From the NCBI GenBank assembly GCA_964488025.1, contig CAZATJ010000005.1, forward strand, positions 1-55,516: a DNA stretch of 55,516 nt. Reading direction: 5' to 3'. This document shows, piece by piece, positions 7,775 through 17,537 of the stretch; the first letter of the stretch is position 1; each line of letters begins with the position of its first letter. Both the position numbers and the translations under genes were made by a program. The notes under the pieces were generated by a model that had not been told where the DNA came from, made no database searches, and saw only the letters and a program-made list of their open reading frames with translations. The stretch is from UBA1568 sp964488025. Lineage in GTDB: Bacteria > Patescibacteriota > Minisyncoccia > Moranbacterales > UBA1568.

Positions 7775-10282
7775 CTACGCTTTTGGTGCTTCAGCCATTT
7801 GCATGCGGGTCATAATCTCGCGGTTGACGATGGTGGCATCACGGCCATAACGGAGACGCGATAGCTCTTTCAGGGCATTGGCCACTTCCTGATCGCCATG
7901 GGTCGGCGCATACGTCTTCATATTGAAAGGCTTGGTCAGTTCATTGTTCATGAGCAAGCGCACAAAACACTGATAGTTATCCACATTGACGATATCATTG
8001 GCCGTAAAAACCGGCGCGAATTGCTTCTCGAGAAACTCAGCATCCTCCGGTCCGACCCGAAAGACCGTCAGCGAACCAACGTTCCCGAATACTGCCTTGG
8101 AAATTTCCTCCTTCAGCTGGGCAATGAACTGGTGCGCCAAAATAAGGACCAGTCTGTACTTGCGCGCTTCGGAAAGAATCTGAGCAATCGAGGTCGTCGT
8201 CACATTCTGAAATTCATCAAGATACAGGTAAAAATCACGGCGCTCGGCTTCGGGAATATCGACCCGCGAGAGGGCCGCCATAAGAATCTTACCCACAATC
8301 ACCATCCCGAGCAATCGGGCATTAATCTCGCCGATTTTCCCTTTGGAAAGATTGATAAGAACAATTTTTCCATCATCCATGAGCTCGCGAAAGTTGAGGG
8401 TACTTTTCTGTTGAGCGATAATAGGCCGCATCATGTCGTTACTGATGAACGTCGTGAGTTTGGAGGTGATATACGGCACCATGTTCGCCAGAGACGCTTC
8501 ACCACCGGCTTTCTCGGCCTCTTTCATCCAGAAATCACGTACAATCGGATTGGTACACTTGGACAACTTGTAGCGCCGAAATTCCTCATCAGCCAGAACT
8601 TTCGGAATTTCCATCAAGGTTGAACCGCTCTCCGGATGTTCCATGATGAGCAGCATGGCGTTGCGCATATACTGTTCGAACATCGGACCGCCGGTCGCCT
8701 TCATATCGTAGAGCTGATCGAAGATGCCAATCATTTCGTTGATGACAAAGGTTTTCTGTTCCGGATGAGCCGGATCATACTCGAGCATATTTATGCCGAT
8801 GGGACGAGAAACATCGGATGGATCGAAAATAATGACATCTTCGGCACGCTCTTTCGGAATAGCGGTTAGGATGTCCTCAATAGCATCACCGTGCGGATCG
8901 ATGAAACAAAAACCCTTACCAGCCCGAGCGTCTTTCTTAGCCATTTCTTGAAGATAATTCGACTTACCGACACCGGTCTGTCCGATGACATACATGTGGC
9001 GCCGCCGGTCGTTATCGGTGATGCGTATCTCAGCCTTGGCGCCACGGTACTCATTGTATCCGAGCAGTATCCCCTCGGCAGGGATATTGACCGGCGGTGG
9101 AGCAGCCCCCGCCTTGAGCCACTTGATCTTAGGGGTAGCAGTCGTTGAGATAGGAAAATGGAAAATACTGGCCATTTCTTCCACGGTCAGAATCATTGCG
9201 CTCTCACTGTCGATATTGCGAAAAATATAATCATACACGGCATTCTTTCCCTTGACGCGTTTTTTCACTCGGAAACTGTTCACTTCCGGGTTCTCGAATT
9301 GCCCAAAAGCATTTTCCAGATGAGCCAGAATCTCTTCTGCCCGCTCCTGTGTCGCTGCCGATGCCAAAAGGCGTATATTGGCACGGAATGCGCTCTTGCT
9401 CGCCTTGCCGTCTATAGATTTCACCAGTTCCTGTTCTTCCGGAGTCAGTACCACCGACTTCTTTTCTTCCGGAACCGGTAACTTCTTCGCCGCATTGGGT
9501 GATGACGTCAATGTAGAAATCATCTCTTTCCCCATCTGCTTGCTGATATCTTTTGCAAAAGCTCCACTCCCGCCTCGGGAATCTTTCAAACGTTTTCCTT
9601 CCTGCATTTGTTGGGCAATCTTGCGTCCCTCGGAGCGCCAGGCTGTTCCGGAAGGAGAAAGCAGGATTTGAATAGCGGCACCTTCCGCTTCTGTTTCCAG
9701 CTTACTCAAGGAGTTGGAAATCTCATTGAGCGGATCAACTCCAAGCGTCCGATACGTCTTAATCGGTAGAGCATGACTTTCCTTCAATTCAAGGACAGAG
9801 ACCGCCGTGTAGCTGCCTGGTGAAAAAATAGTATAATCCTCCACCTTTTCTATCACCGCGTGCGGGAAAAAACTATGAACCTGTTTCTCGATACTTTCAC
9901 GGTAGCGCTTCGGCACCGAGAGATAAAAAAAGATTTCCTCGCTCGAAGAAGGATTGGCAATTTCAAAAACGATATTAGGTGCTTCAAAAAAGAGTTTTTT
10001 CAAAAAGCTGCCCGCCGGTTTCAGTGTCGATAACGATGTCAGGAGCTGTTCCATTGCCAAAATCTCATCCCTCCAGCTTTCGGCATTTTGTGTCTGCCCC
10101 TCCCCTTCCTTTTTACGTATGACCTTGATGATCTCAAGATCCATGTTGAGTGACTGATTCACCTGAAAACGAAAACGAAAAAAGCTTCGCACCACCAAAA
10201 ATCCCCCACTCAGAAGAGCAAGAAGCCCAAAAATGGCCGTAAGCGGAGCCAAAATGATATTCAAATCAAAACTACTTTCCAT
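7775..10282 (-). CDS. VirD4/TraG-like type IV secretion DNA-binding ATPase
   Basis: The 835-residue protein has an N-terminal membrane segment (about 12-33) and a long N-terminal domain (about 90-380) like that of VirD4-like proteins of Gram-positive and CPR genomes. The ATPase domain follows: Walker A GQTGVGKS at 434-441, then FCFIDPHGDAIEDIL, and Walker B FYLYLDEFQN near 690, with an ARKYRLVLILAHQF helix after it. Related ATPases couple DNA or protein substrates to a secretion channel, or pump DNA. No VirB4, VirB6, relaxase or pilin gene is adjacent. It is the last gene of a five-gene minus-strand string, 26 bases after the previous one. Confidence 0.85.
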   Translation of the reverse strand: MESSFDLNIILAPLTAIFGLLALLSGGFLVVRSFFRFRFQVNQSLNMDLEIIKVIRKKEGEGQTQNAESWRDEILAMEQLLTSLSTLKPAGSFLKKLFFEAPNIVFEIANPSSSEEIFFYLSVPKRYRESIEKQVHSFFPHAVIEKVEDYTIFSPGSYTAVSVLELKESHALPIKTYRTLGVDPLNEISNSLSKLETEAEGAAIQILLSPSGTAWRSEGRKIAQQMQEGKRLKDSRGGSGAFAKDISKQMGKEMISTLTSSPNAAKKLPVPEEKKSVVLTPEEQELVKSIDGKASKSAFRANIRLLASAATQERAEEILAHLENAFGQFENPEVNSFRVKKRVKGKNAVYDYIFRNIDSESAMILTVEEMASIFHFPISTTATPKIKWLKAGAAPPPVNIPAEGILLGYNEYRGAKAEIRITDNDRRRHMYVIGQTGVGKSNYLQEMAKKDARAGKGFCFIDPHGDAIEDILTAIPKERAEDVIIFDPSDVSRPIGINMLEYDPAHPEQKTFVINEMIGIFDQLYDMKATGGPMFEQYMRNAMLLIMEHPESGSTLMEIPKVLADEEFRRYKLSKCTNPIVRDFWMKEAEKAGGEASLANMVPYITSKLTTFISNDMMRPIIAQQKSTLNFRELMDDGKIVLINLSKGKIGEINARLLGMVIVGKILMAALSRVDIPEAERRDFYLYLDEFQNVTTTSIAQILSEARKYRLVLILAHQFIAQLKEEISKAVFGNVGSLTVFRVGPEDAEFLEKQFAPVFTANDIVNVDNYQCFVRLLMNNELTKPFNMKTYAPTHGDQEVANALKELSRLRYGRDATIVNREIMTRMQMAEAPKA

Positions 10283-10308
10283 TTTTTTGTGTTTTACGTT
10301 TTCTCGGG

Positions 10309-10746
10309 CTACTCTTTTTCGATCAATCCCTTTTCGAGCAATCCCTGATACAATTTGTCGGCCAGCTCATCATGCATCTTGTCGAGAGCGTAATAATCCT
10401 TAAGAGAACGGGCCACTTTCACGGCATGAACCACACTCTTTGTCTGCGCCAGATCCAGAAGCTTCCGCACCTTGCTTCCCTCATCCGTCATGGCTCCAAT
10501 GTGCTTGGCATCGAGTACCACTGTATCCTTGTGGTCATCATCGGCAGGAGTGGCCGTCTTCGTCGGCGTTACCTGAGACAATAACTCCAAATATTTCCCC
10601 TCCACTCTCTCAGGGACGCCCTCGGGCGTCTTCGACAACTCGACCGGCAATGTCCCGTCCACTTCCGGTGAAACCGCATCTTTGCCAAACGGAGACGACT
10701 CCGCGCCGCTCAGTTTCGAAGCTTCCGTAATCACTTCTTCCGCCAT
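10309..10746 (-). CDS. Soluble helical protein of the VirD4-like cluster, unknown
   Basis: The 145 residues comprise a disordered acidic first half (about 1-75, rich in Glu, Ser and Pro) and a compact helical second half with TDEGSKVRKLLDLAQTKSVV and ARSLKDYYALDKMHDELADK. There is no signal peptide or membrane helix. I do not recognise the family. It lies 18 bases after the 100-residue gene and 26 bases before the ATPase, so it is likely a dedicated cytoplasmic partner or adaptor of that ATPase. Confidence 0.65.
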   Translation of the reverse strand: MAEEVITEASKLSGAESSPFGKDAVSPEVDGTLPVELSKTPEGVPERVEGKYLELLSQVTPTKTATPADDDHKDTVVLDAKHIGAMTDEGSKVRKLLDLAQTKSVVHAVKVARSLKDYYALDKMHDELADKLYQGLLEKGLIEKE

Positions 10747-10764
10747 AAGGGTATTTTCAACGAT

Positions 10765-11067
10765 TTACAGCGCTTTGGTCATTTCCTCTTTGAATTCATC
10801 GGCAACACCACGAATAAAGACATTGTACCCTGGAATCTTCTTTTCGAAAAAGGCCTCGATTTCCTCCTGTTTTGCCTCTTTATCGAGAAGCGCTTCGTAC
10901 TCTACCACTCCATCATCGCCGATTTTTTCCATGGTGGCCAAAAAAACACGCTTTAAAAGTGCCTCGCCCATTTTCTCCAACAACTCGTCGCGCTTATCCT
11001 CCGGTATCTGATCGAGATGAAAGGTTGCAATCAATTCTTCCCGCAATTGTGTTTGATCTAATGCCAT
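10765..11067 (-). CDS. Small acidic helical protein (possibly DUF5663-like)
   Basis: The 100-residue acidic protein appears all-helical, with LDQIPEDKRDELLEKMGEAL and a KKIPGYNVFIRGVADEFKEE C-terminus. The pattern recalls a small CPR family annotated DUF5663, but that assignment is from memory and tentative. It is cotranscribed with the VirD4-like ATPase, 25 bases after the 1127-residue gene. It could be a chaperone or substrate adaptor. Confidence 0.6.
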   Translation of the reverse strand: MALDQTQLREELIATFHLDQIPEDKRDELLEKMGEALLKRVFLATMEKIGDDGVVEYEALLDKEAKQEEIEAFFEKKIPGYNVFIRGVADEFKEEMTKAL

Positions 11068-11092
11068 AATAATTTTTATTATACTCTGTGAA

Positions 11093-14000
11093 TTATCTTC
11101 CCTCCAAAAGTGTCGCGAGTTCTCTCTCCTTGTTCATGGCGACCGACAGGGCCGCAATCCGTCTCGTATACTGATCGATTGTTTCGCCAGAACTGACCCG
11201 ACCAAGACTGCCAAAAACCCTCGGATCTTGAGCAACCTCCACCAACTTGGTCAAACTCCGCAACTGACTCGAATGGAGCGGATACCCCATCTGATTGAAT
11301 GTATACTCAGGAAGCGTACCTGCTTGCAGGGCCATCGAATACTTGAGTGCCCCCGCCATCTGTGTCACCCCCATATACGGATGGACTGTATAATCATACG
11401 GGGCGGTATAAGGTGTGTAGTCTTTCATTTCATATGTAAGGAACACTCCTCTCCGAATGATGCCAGTTGCTTCTCTGAACGGTAGTTTTTTATCCGGATT
11501 CTCCGCAAAGAATTGAAAAAGCGAACGAGGATCCGTAAATGATGAAAACTTCTTGGCATCTTCCGTGAGCACCTCTTGAGCCGCTGCCGTAGGATCAGGC
11601 TCAATCACCGGTTGATGAAGCGAAACAAACTTCTCTTCCGCTAGCCTCGTCATTTTCTCGTCAAAAACAGCCTGATCCATCGGATCGTGTACATGAGAAG
11701 CGACTGCCTGATTAGAGACCTCGCTCGCCGCCTCTGCGGCACTCCCCGTGGCCGTCCCTACAGCTTCGACAGTATGGGTAGCGGCAGGAAAGGCTGTCTC
11801 GATAACAGCCGATGCCGCTATCGATTTTCCATCAAGTACCGACTGGATCTCCTGCACCGAGAGGAGTTTGCCAAAATCAATCTTCGTTCCGGGATAAATG
11901 TCATCAATATTGCCCGTGCGGAAACCTACTGCCTTCAACTCTTCCGGCGACATGCCATTCAATTTCTGTTGTATGACGTTTTCCAATGACTGAATCATTC
12001 GATTCTGGTCACCCTTGGGCAACCCCTCCGGCAAACGCTGCTCGAGGATACCCCACAAGCCCTTCTTGCCATCAGCTGAAGTAACATCGTATTTTTCCAA
12101 AAAATTTGCCGCCCCTATTTCTTTGACCCCGATAACAGAAGCTTCTGCTGAAGCAATCCCTGCCGGAGCGGAAGCAGCGGCCTGTTCTGTGGCTGAAGCA
12201 ATCCCTGCCGGAGCCGAGACCGCATGGTCAGGGGCTGGTGCCACATGACCGGCAGCATCCGGATGACGATTGAGGAGGTCTTTCACCCGATCCGTATGCG
12301 AACCACTACTCGCACCAGTATTCAGGTGACTGGCCCACGATGCTCCCATACCAACCATCCCGGCCACGGCCGCCCCCCACACGACTGACCGCCGAATGAG
12401 CGCTTCCTTTTTCTGGGCCTTGAACTTTTCATCAAGGGCTCTAATATCATATTTCAAAAAATCTTGCATGAGCTCGAAGTCGTATGTCCCACCCTCCTTA
12501 TTCGCATCCAATATTTTCAAGTGAGCTTCTTTTTCCTCTTCCGCCACTCCGGACCGTTTCTTTTCCATCCACTGCTCAACACCCGTATCGATCGTCACGG
12601 CTAAGCCAGTAGTTGCAATCATTCTTTTCATAAGGATGAGCCCACTCGTCGCCGCAGCCACTCCTCCACCGATCACACCGCCACCCGTCAGCAAGCCTCC
12701 TGTCAGACATATTCCTCCAAGCGCGTACTTGGCCGCTCGCGGCAACTTATTGTATTCCCGGCCAACACTCTCAACCAGTGTTACCAATGTCTGAAAACCG
12801 TTCATCGATTCCATCTTCACTCGGTTACGGTCATCATACAGACTAATCCGTTCATCAAGTTTATAGTAATTGAGCATCTCACCCATACGTTTCCTGAGCT
12901 CTGGCTCGGGTAATCCCAATTCCTTCAGTTCACCCAACTGGGCGTCCTGAAGTTTCATGAGTGCCACCTCATAACGTTCCCTGGCTGATTCGGTATCCTG
13001 ATCGCCGCGATTTTCACTGACATTTTTCCCAAAAATACCCTTAATTTTTTGCCACACCGAATTCTGCTTGTAATCGGTAGTGACATATTCCAAACGTGCC
13101 TCCCCCACCTTCGTACGCAAACCGTCGATAAGTTCTTTTCGTTTTTCCTCTTCCGTCAAGACTAGCTCCTTCTTTTCGAAATCTTCGAGCTGCAAACCCT
13201 CTGCGTAAAATTGCCATTTTCCTACTTGAGCCAAATTTATGATGTCCGCTTCTGAATACGGAATAAAATTCCCATCGCGCGAAACAATATATTCGTCGCC
13301 ATCCCTTTCAACCACAATCGTTTTGCTGGTTTCAGGAATAAAGTAGTGTGCTCGTTCACCGTCCTTCAAAGGCTCAAATCCACGCATTCCCTCTTTCTTG
13401 GAAGCATCTGGCACAGGAGGCATCACCGGTGGCATTGCAGGGATAGGGGGCGTTGCCAGTGGAGTCACCAGGACTGGTTCTGAGGTAGGTTCGGTCGTAT
13501 CATCCACTTTCTGCCATTCACTTCCCATAAGCGCCCGCATGTTGCCGGCATCGCCCTGCGGAAATTCCTGTCCCTTATCTTCGCCTTCCAGAGGGGTATA
13601 GAAATACTCACCACCCTCTTCCCGGACATCACAGAGTACCCCCTCCTGATCACGGTATCGTCCAGTAACAATCGGTTCTTTTTCATTCTTTTTGGCGGCC
13701 GCTGCCTCCAATGCTCGCCTCTTGTCATTGTAAGCAGACTCTATCTCCTGCTCATATTCGGCCGCCTTTTCCAATATTCTTTTTTTATACTCCTTCGATT
13801 GGATTCCGTAAGTCACAATGTCTCTTTCAGCGGGCGTGACGATAAACCTCCTATCGTCAAGCCGATAAACTCTATGAGTCTCTTCCAGGTCTGCAAGGGA
13901 ATCAAGTGATGCAACAGCACTGAGATGAGCTTTCTTACCTTCCTCAAGTGATGTCATCACCTTCTCAAGGCTCTCCTTCTCTGTCTCTTCTGGGGATGGA

Positions 14001-14476
14001 GCAATATCAGGAACAGAAACGGGGGCAACTGGAGTCACTGGGGGTTTGACGGTCCTCTTGCCAGCGCCTTTTCTTTTTCTCATCGTTTGCGCTGTCTGCT
14101 CATCAATACTTTTTTCTGGTATGACTGGCACAGGCTTTGATCCAGCTTCAGAGACGTCAGCTTGAGTATCTAAAGTAGATACTGGGGAACCAGCAGCCGG
14201 AGCTGGATCCGTAACAAGATCAGCTGCAGCCGAAGAAACATCCGGTAAAGTAACATCGGGAGCCGGAGGAGCCACTGGGGCGGCTTCGGTTTGAGAAGCG
14301 GCAGCGAACTTCTTTCTGGCAAAAGGGGTATTCAAACCCAGAATGTCTGCCGCCTTTTTCTTCGTTCTCTTAATAGCCTCAATGGACAGCGTATTTCCTT
14401 GCTCCTCGTTCAAAGGAACTGCTGGAGTTTGCTCCGATCTTGAAACTGGTTGTGATGGACCTTCTCTTTTCGGCAT
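11093..14476 (-). CDS. Large two-helix membrane protein with repeats, unknown
   Basis: This 1127-residue protein has a long low-complexity Pro/Ala/Val-rich N-terminus (about 1-170), a charged region with coiled-coil character, and two hydrophobic segments. One is Gly-rich, at about 583-612, within YALGGICLTGGLLTGGGVIG. The other is at about 697-718, VVWGAAVAGMVGMGASWASH. A short tandem repeat APAGIASA follows; the underlying 23-bp unit occurs at 12147-12169 and again at 12192-12214. The C-terminal 200 residues are folded-looking (YTPYTAPYDYTVHPYMGVTQ). No known family is recognised. It has the right shape for a scaffold or channel component working with the VirD4-like ATPase, which is inference from position only. 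Confidence 0.6.
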   Translation of the reverse strand: MPKREGPSQPVSRSEQTPAVPLNEEQGNTLSIEAIKRTKKKAADILGLNTPFARKKFAAASQTEAAPVAPPAPDVTLPDVSSAAADLVTDPAPAAGSPVSTLDTQADVSEAGSKPVPVIPEKSIDEQTAQTMRKRKGAGKRTVKPPVTPVAPVSVPDIAPSPEETEKESLEKVMTSLEEGKKAHLSAVASLDSLADLEETHRVYRLDDRRFIVTPAERDIVTYGIQSKEYKKRILEKAAEYEQEIESAYNDKRRALEAAAAKKNEKEPIVTGRYRDQEGVLCDVREEGGEYFYTPLEGEDKGQEFPQGDAGNMRALMGSEWQKVDDTTEPTSEPVLVTPLATPPIPAMPPVMPPVPDASKKEGMRGFEPLKDGERAHYFIPETSKTIVVERDGDEYIVSRDGNFIPYSEADIINLAQVGKWQFYAEGLQLEDFEKKELVLTEEEKRKELIDGLRTKVGEARLEYVTTDYKQNSVWQKIKGIFGKNVSENRGDQDTESARERYEVALMKLQDAQLGELKELGLPEPELRKRMGEMLNYYKLDERISLYDDRNRVKMESMNGFQTLVTLVESVGREYNKLPRAAKYALGGICLTGGLLTGGGVIGGGVAAATSGLILMKRMIATTGLAVTIDTGVEQWMEKKRSGVAEEEKEAHLKILDANKEGGTYDFELMQDFLKYDIRALDEKFKAQKKEALIRRSVVWGAAVAGMVGMGASWASHLNTGASSGSHTDRVKDLLNRHPDAAGHVAPAPDHAVSAPAGIASATEQAAASAPAGIASAEASVIGVKEIGAANFLEKYDVTSADGKKGLWGILEQRLPEGLPKGDQNRMIQSLENVIQQKLNGMSPEELKAVGFRTGNIDDIYPGTKIDFGKLLSVQEIQSVLDGKSIAASAVIETAFPAATHTVEAVGTATGSAAEAASEVSNQAVASHVHDPMDQAVFDEKMTRLAEEKFVSLHQPVIEPDPTAAAQEVLTEDAKKFSSFTDPRSLFQFFAENPDKKLPFREATGIIRRGVFLTYEMKDYTPYTAPYDYTVHPYMGVTQMAGALKYSMALQAGTLPEYTFNQMGYPLHSSQLRSLTKLVEVAQDPRVFGSLGRVSSGETIDQYTRRIAALSVAMNKERELATLLEGR

Positions 14477-14481
14477 AACTT

Positions 14482-15777
14482 TTAGACTTTTTTGTTAGCT
14501 TTTCGTTCGAGATCATTGACCAGGGCCTGGAAAACCTTCTTCCCGTTCTCGGGATCAACATCATGGAAAACCAAAAGATGTCGAGCAACCGCATCTTCCA
14601 ATTTTGTCTCTCCGCCATTTTTTTGCCAGAGCGACCAGCAATCATCACGGGAGATAGTGCCGTTTGGCTGGATTTTTTTCGCCTCATACTGCATATACCG
14701 AACGTACTCTTCATACTGATCAGCAATGAAGCCTTCTAAAAATGCCGCTTTCTCACGCGCCTTCACCGGATCGGCAATATTAAGTAATAGTAGCCATTCT
14801 TCCGGACCCTCCGGTCCTTTCGGTCCTCCTGTATCGCCAGTTTTTGGATTACCCTCCCCAGTGTTTTCTTCGGCTTCTTTTTTGGGTTCATCTGATTTTT
14901 TCGCCTGAGACTTTTTCTCAACTTTCGGTTTCGGAACATCCGCCGGCGCAGTAACCGCTTGTGTATCGAGAGCAGAGACTGCCACGGGCTCTTGAAACTT
15001 CGGCGCTATTTTTAATGCCTGCAGTAGCGCTTTGGCATTTTTATCATTCACAAAAACAGTTCCTTCGACAGCAACGCCTCCCGATGTCGGCTTGCTTACA
15101 GCATCCACAGTCGTCTCGCCAGCCGCTCGTGCCGCTGCTCGACGAGCTGCCCGAGCACTCCCTTTCACTACCGGTTTTTTTTCTTGCATCATGGTTGAGA
15201 AAGTATCGACTTCCGCGAAAATAGTCCGCATCCGTTCCGTTTGTTCTTCCTCAGTCAATCCCTCCTGATACAGACCCCTTGTTTCTTCGGATAATCTGAG
15301 GATTGTCGCTTTCACTTCCTCATTCTCCGTCCCCTGTAAAAGCTTTGTCATTTCTTTCAGTTTCGCAAAGATCTGTTGCTGCAGCCTCCCTAATTCTTCT
15401 CCGGATGCATGATTTTCGGTACCCGCAATATTCCCCCGCCCACGCGCCTCGTTGATATTGATCACCACAGCTGCTCCCGATTCGCCAAGATCCCCGGGGA
15501 TAGTCGCTTTCGGCTGTGGCTGCACCGCGGAAAACCTATACCCTTCATCCTCGAGTTTCCGACGTAACCCTTCAAGACCATCCTGAAAGAACAGTGCCTG
15601 ATCTGTCGAGCAATCGAGAACATTAAAAGGTTCGAGTGATATCACCCGGATTCTATTTTTTCCGTCCGCTGTTTCCCAAATTCCTTTCTTGAGATCTTCA
15701 AGACGCACAGAAGCCTTTTCCTGATTACCGTGAAAATCTATCCCAGCGGTATTCGCTAGTCTATCTAGGATTCCCAT
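14482..15777 (-). CDS. Cluster-leading protein with disordered linker, unknown
   Basis: The 431 residues have a folded N-terminus (MGILDRLANTAGIDF to about residue 85), a helical middle (about 125-205), an Ala/Arg-rich patch (GSARAARRAAARAAG) and a Lys/Glu/Pro-rich linker (about 270-330). The compact C-terminal helical domain contains EYVRYMQYEAKKIQP and WSLWQKNGGETKLEDAVARH. There is no membrane helix. It is separated from the 1127-residue gene by only five bases and is the first gene of the VirD4-like string. I cannot name a family. Confidence 0.6.
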   Translation of the reverse strand: MGILDRLANTAGIDFHGNQEKASVRLEDLKKGIWETADGKNRIRVISLEPFNVLDCSTDQALFFQDGLEGLRRKLEDEGYRFSAVQPQPKATIPGDLGESGAAVVININEARGRGNIAGTENHASGEELGRLQQQIFAKLKEMTKLLQGTENEEVKATILRLSEETRGLYQEGLTEEEQTERMRTIFAEVDTFSTMMQEKKPVVKGSARAARRAAARAAGETTVDAVSKPTSGGVAVEGTVFVNDKNAKALLQALKIAPKFQEPVAVSALDTQAVTAPADVPKPKVEKKSQAKKSDEPKKEAEENTGEGNPKTGDTGGPKGPEGPEEWLLLLNIADPVKAREKAAFLEGFIADQYEEYVRYMQYEAKKIQPNGTISRDDCWSLWQKNGGETKLEDAVARHLLVFHDVDPENGKKVFQALVNDLERKANKKV

Positions 15778-15809
15778 ATCAAAAAATATTTTTCTTTTCC
15801 GCTGAACTT

Positions 15810-15825
15810 TGCTATAATTCTACCA
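15810..15825. promoter_or_regulatory. Overlapping divergent extended -10 promoters
   Basis: The plus strand carries TGCTATAAT (15810-15818) for the GT39 gene. The minus strand carries TGGTAGAAT (15817-15825) for the VirD4-like string. Both are TGn-extended -10 elements without good -35 boxes, and they overlap by two bases. RNA polymerase cannot occupy both at once, so the two transcription units may be mutually exclusive. Confidence 0.5.
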
Positions 15826-15883
15826 TAAAAACAGAAAACAAAAAAACATGTAGCGCGAACAACAACGCCTACAGAACACGTCT

Positions 15884-17509
15884 ATGCACAAACAAAAAAA
15901 CACCTCTCTTATTGCTGCCGGGGCACTCTTGTTTATTCTCATCCTCGCCTTCGTCGTACGCTTTTCCAATATCGAAAATATCCCGGTCGGACTCTATCCC
16001 GACGAAGCCGCCAACGGGGTTGACGCCGTTCACGCCATCGAAACCGGAACTTATAAACTCTTCTATCCGGCCAATTTCGGCCGCGAGGGTCTGTTCATCA
16101 ATATCCAGGCCTTTTTCATTTCCCTGATCGGCAACACCGTCACCGGACTCAAGTTTGCCTCCATCCTCTTCGGCACCCTCTCCGTTCTCGGCATCTACCT
16201 TCTCGGAAAAGAACTCTTTCATCGTCGAGGCGCCGGATTACTGGCCGCCTTCATGCTGGCCACCTCCTACTGGGCCATCAATTTCTCACGTATCGGCTTT
16301 CGAGCCATCATGGTCACTTTCCTTCTCTCCTTTTCTTTCTACTTTTTCTTTCGGGGACTGCGCTCACACCGATTCCGAGACTTTCTCCTGAGCGGATTCA
16401 TTTTCGGTTTGGGACTCCACACCTATATCGCCTTCCGAGTCGCCCCCCTCATACTGATAGCGCTGTTACCGGCTCTCATACTCTCCTACGAGAAATTCCT
16501 GAAACGTTTCTGGAAACATGGCCTTATCTTTATCTGCGGAGCGTTCATCGCAGCGGCACCGATGCTGTATCACTTTTTTATAGCTCATCCGGAAGATTTC
16601 GCCTCTCGCTCATCACATATCTCGGTACTCAACCCCGAGGTCAATCACGGCAACCTCCCGGCCACCCTAGCGAAGACGTTTTCCCTTTCACTTCTCAAAT
16701 ACAATTTCTGGGGCGATCAAAATTGGCGCCACAACTACCCTCCTTACCCGATTCTCGATCCTTTTGTGGGGACGTTCTTTCTGGCTGGTTTTCTCTTTCT
16801 TATCTGGCAAACCACCATCCTGCTCGGGCGACGCATCCGCGAGGGTGATCGCGATACCCGCCTCGTAACCAATACCTTCCTTCTGGGGTCATTTTTCGTC
16901 ATGCTCATCCCAGAATTTCTCACCGACGAAGGACTGCCCCATGCCCTTCGTTCCATCGGTACCCAAACACCCGTTTTCCTGATGGCTTCGCTTTCGGCTT
17001 TCTGGATCTTGAACCGAGCGTTTCGCTCCCAGGCCGGCACCAAAATCGCCCTCATCTCGATACTCGTCATCACGCTTGGCTTGAGCGCCACCTTCAACCT
17101 CACCAAATACTTCATTTTCTTCCCGAACAACTCCCACGCCTCCGGAGCCTTCAATGAAAGTTATCGCAACATGGCCCGCTACCTCTTGTCTCTCCCCGAC
17201 ACCGTCCACAAATACGTACTCATCAACGAAAAGGGCGAAAACAACCGTTTTGACCTACCGGTCTATGCTCACCCGGTCTATTTCCTCACCTATGATCGGG
17301 TAGCCAATATGGAAATCGTTCAAAAAGACACTACCCTGAGACGTCCGGGTATCTTTCTCATGCTCAATTACAATGATGACTTGGCCAAAAGAGTATTGAA
17401 ATTTTATCCCGATGCCTACTCCGAACACATCGATATGAACGGCCCTCGTGAGGGCGGGACATTCGACGTCATCATCCTTCCAGCCCCTCAAGAAAAAACA
17501 AAAAAGTAA
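15884..17509 (+). CDS. GT39/ArnT-like membrane glycosyltransferase
   Basis: The 541-residue protein has about ten to twelve membrane helices and the layout of GT39/PMT-type glycosyltransferases. After the first helix comes the extracytoplasmic catalytic loop RFSNIENIPVGLYPDEAANG, containing the acidic D-E pair. Further visible parts are NFGREGLFINIQAFF and a C-terminal soluble domain with NESYRNMARYLLSLPDTVHK. Such enzymes move a sugar from a polyprenyl-phosphate donor to lipid or protein outside the membrane. It lies 28 bases before a second enzyme of the same superfamily, and the two likely share a transcript and a donor lipid. Confidence 0.85.
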   Translation: MHKQKNTSLIAAGALLFILILAFVVRFSNIENIPVGLYPDEAANGVDAVHAIETGTYKLFYPANFGREGLFINIQAFFISLIGNTVTGLKFASILFGTLSVLGIYLLGKELFHRRGAGLLAAFMLATSYWAINFSRIGFRAIMVTFLLSFSFYFFFRGLRSHRFRDFLLSGFIFGLGLHTYIAFRVAPLILIALLPALILSYEKFLKRFWKHGLIFICGAFIAAAPMLYHFFIAHPEDFASRSSHISVLNPEVNHGNLPATLAKTFSLSLLKYNFWGDQNWRHNYPPYPILDPFVGTFFLAGFLFLIWQTTILLGRRIREGDRDTRLVTNTFLLGSFFVMLIPEFLTDEGLPHALRSIGTQTPVFLMASLSAFWILNRAFRSQAGTKIALISILVITLGLSATFNLTKYFIFFPNNSHASGAFNESYRNMARYLLSLPDTVHKYVLINEKGENNRFDLPVYAHPVYFLTYDRVANMEIVQKDTTLRRPGIFLMLNYNDDLAKRVLKFYPDAYSEHIDMNGPREGGTFDVIILPAPQEKTKK

Positions 17510-17537
17510 TCCCGCCTAACCAATAACGAGCAACGCT

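Noticed and set aside
12147..12214. Minisatellite or mobile repeat
   Set aside because: Only two 23-bp units in frame within an Ala-rich linker; best explained as local duplication in a low-complexity coding region.
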